Source of the DNA: Alphaproteobacteria bacterium UBA4588
GTDB lineage: Bacteria; Pseudomonadota; Alphaproteobacteria; Puniceispirillales; Puniceispirillaceae
Length of the DNA stretch: 5,725 nt
Assembly (NCBI GenBank): GCA_002387605.1
Contig: DGJU01000060.1
Location: 3,770 to 9,494 of the forward strand
Direction: 5' to 3'
Under the pieces are notes generated by a model. The model was not told the origin of the DNA. It did not search any database and worked only from the letters and a program-made list of their open reading frames with translations. The position numbers and the translations under genes are program-made. How positions within the stretch are numbered: the first letter of the stretch is position 1; the number at the start of each line of letters is the position of its first letter. Positions 4,965 to 5,725 of the stretch are shown here, piece by piece.

Positions 4965-5725
4965 GCATTGCCTGTTTTAAGATCAGGCGGGCATGATTCT
5001 AAGGCAAGCTGGCGCATCGCCTCCTCATAGTCCAGAATTGTCTGACCGTCCGAGCCAAGCCGCCGAAGAGCCACTGTACCAGCCTCTGCTTCACGGCCAC
5101 CAACAGCCAGAATAAAGGGTACTTTAGCCGTAGAATGCTCGCGAATCTTATAGCCAATCTTCTCATTCCTGATATCGGTATGAACACGCAAACCTGCGGC
5201 CGCCGCCGCAGCAGCGACTGTTTCAGCATAATCATTTGCCTGATCTGTAATCGCAGCAACAACAACCTGAACCGGCGATAACCAAGGCGGCATCCGGCCT
5301 GAATATTGTTCAATCACAATGCCAATCCACCGCTCAAGAGAGCCAAGAATAGCGCGGTGCAGCATAACGGGGCGCTTTCGCACACCATCTTCTGCTACAT
5401 ATTCAGCATCCAGACGCTCAGGCAGAACAAAATCCATCTGAAGCGTGCCACACTGCCAGTCACGCCCAATTGCATCACGCAACACAAATTCCAGCTTTGG
5501 TCCGTAGAATGCGCCCTCGCCCGGATTCAAGATTGTTTCCAGCCCCGCAGCTTCAGTTGCCTCCATCAGGGCAGCTTCTGCCTTGTCCCATGTCGCATCA
5601 TCACCAGCGCGGACTTCTGGCCGGTCAGAAAATTTCACCCTGACGTCGGTAAACCCAAAATCAGCATAAATATCCTGAAGCAGATTACAGAACGCTACAG
5701 TTTCTGAATTAATCTGGTCTTCGGT
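4961..5725 (-). CDS. thrS: Threonyl-tRNA synthetase, C-terminal 254 residues (5' part outside window)
   Basis: ThrRS is a cytoplasmic class II synthetase that charges tRNA-Thr. The frame is open to the right edge and begins with TEDQINSETVAFCNLLQDIY, so the TGS, editing and early catalytic regions lie beyond it. Visible catalytic sequence includes the FGFTDVRVKFSDRPEVRAG segment, GEGAFYGPKLEFVLRD, DWQCGTLQMDF (about 89-99), and PVMLHRAILGSLERWIG, which combines the His matching zinc ligand His511 of E. coli (about residue 123 here) with motif 3. The anticodon-binding domain starts near LSPVQVVV (about 149) and contains DIRNEKIGYKIREH and VPFILAVGGREAEAGTVALR. The protein ends normally in LKTGNA with TGA at 4963-4961. 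It lies 108 bases upstream of infC, the same neighbour as in E. coli. Confidence 0.98.
   Translation of the reverse strand, partial: TEDQINSETVAFCNLLQDIYADFGFTDVRVKFSDRPEVRAGDDATWDKAEAALMEATEAAGLETILNPGEGAFYGPKLEFVLRDAIGRDWQCGTLQMDFVLPERLDAEYVAEDGVRKRPVMLHRAILGSLERWIGIVIEQYSGRMPPWLSPVQVVVAAITDQANDYAETVAAAAAAAGLRVHTDIRNEKIGYKIREHSTAKVPFILAVGGREAEAGTVALRRLGSDGQTILDYEEAMRQLALESCPPDLKTGNA

Noticed and set aside
4961..5638. thrS as a complete gene from a GTG at 5638
   Set aside because: The frame continues to the right edge with clear ThrRS homology before that codon, so the GTG is an internal valine.
1..5725. Mobile element, CRISPR, tRNA, toxin-antitoxin or defence system
   Set aside because: No repeats, terminal inverted repeats, RNA genes or foreign ORFs were seen; almost all sequence is accounted for by conserved translation genes.

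Overview
This window is a housekeeping translation cluster. All six genes lie on the minus strand, so transcription runs from right to left. In transcription order they are: the 3' part of thrS (threonyl-tRNA synthetase), infC (initiation factor IF3), rpmI (ribosomal protein bL35), rplT (ribosomal protein bL20), pheS (phenylalanyl-tRNA synthetase alpha) and nearly all of pheT (phenylalanyl-tRNA synthetase beta, cut by the left edge). I see no mobile element, CRISPR array, tRNA or rRNA, and no plus-strand gene that stands on its own. No gene-free stretch exceeds about 210 bases.

Organism: protein sequence features (IF3 beginning MARPR, the PheS tail after DLRWLKHYGF, PheT and L35 character) and roughly 50 percent GC fit a moderate-GC alphaproteobacterium, perhaps a marine lineage such as SAR116. 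That placement comes from memory of these families and was not tested by a search.

Layout from right to left: thrS ends at 4961. A 108-base gap follows, holding a possible promoter that overlaps the thrS stop and a possible 20-codon leader ORF. infC then starts at an ATA codon (4852-4850) behind a strong Shine-Dalgarno. The 210-base gap after infC holds a hairpin, a good sigma70-like promoter and a structured leader that includes a small terminator-like hairpin. rpmI and rplT follow, 29 bases apart. A 64-base gap holds a perfect 8-bp hairpin just before the pheS ribosome binding site. pheS and pheT overlap by ATGA, and the pheT start codon lies inside a perfect 9-bp inverted repeat.

How it works together: the cluster couples two tRNA-charging enzymes, an initiation factor and two large-subunit proteins. 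I found no new biological system. What deserves a second look is the control layer: the rare infC start, which fits IF3 autoregulation, the rpmI leader, and RNA structures at both phe gene starts.
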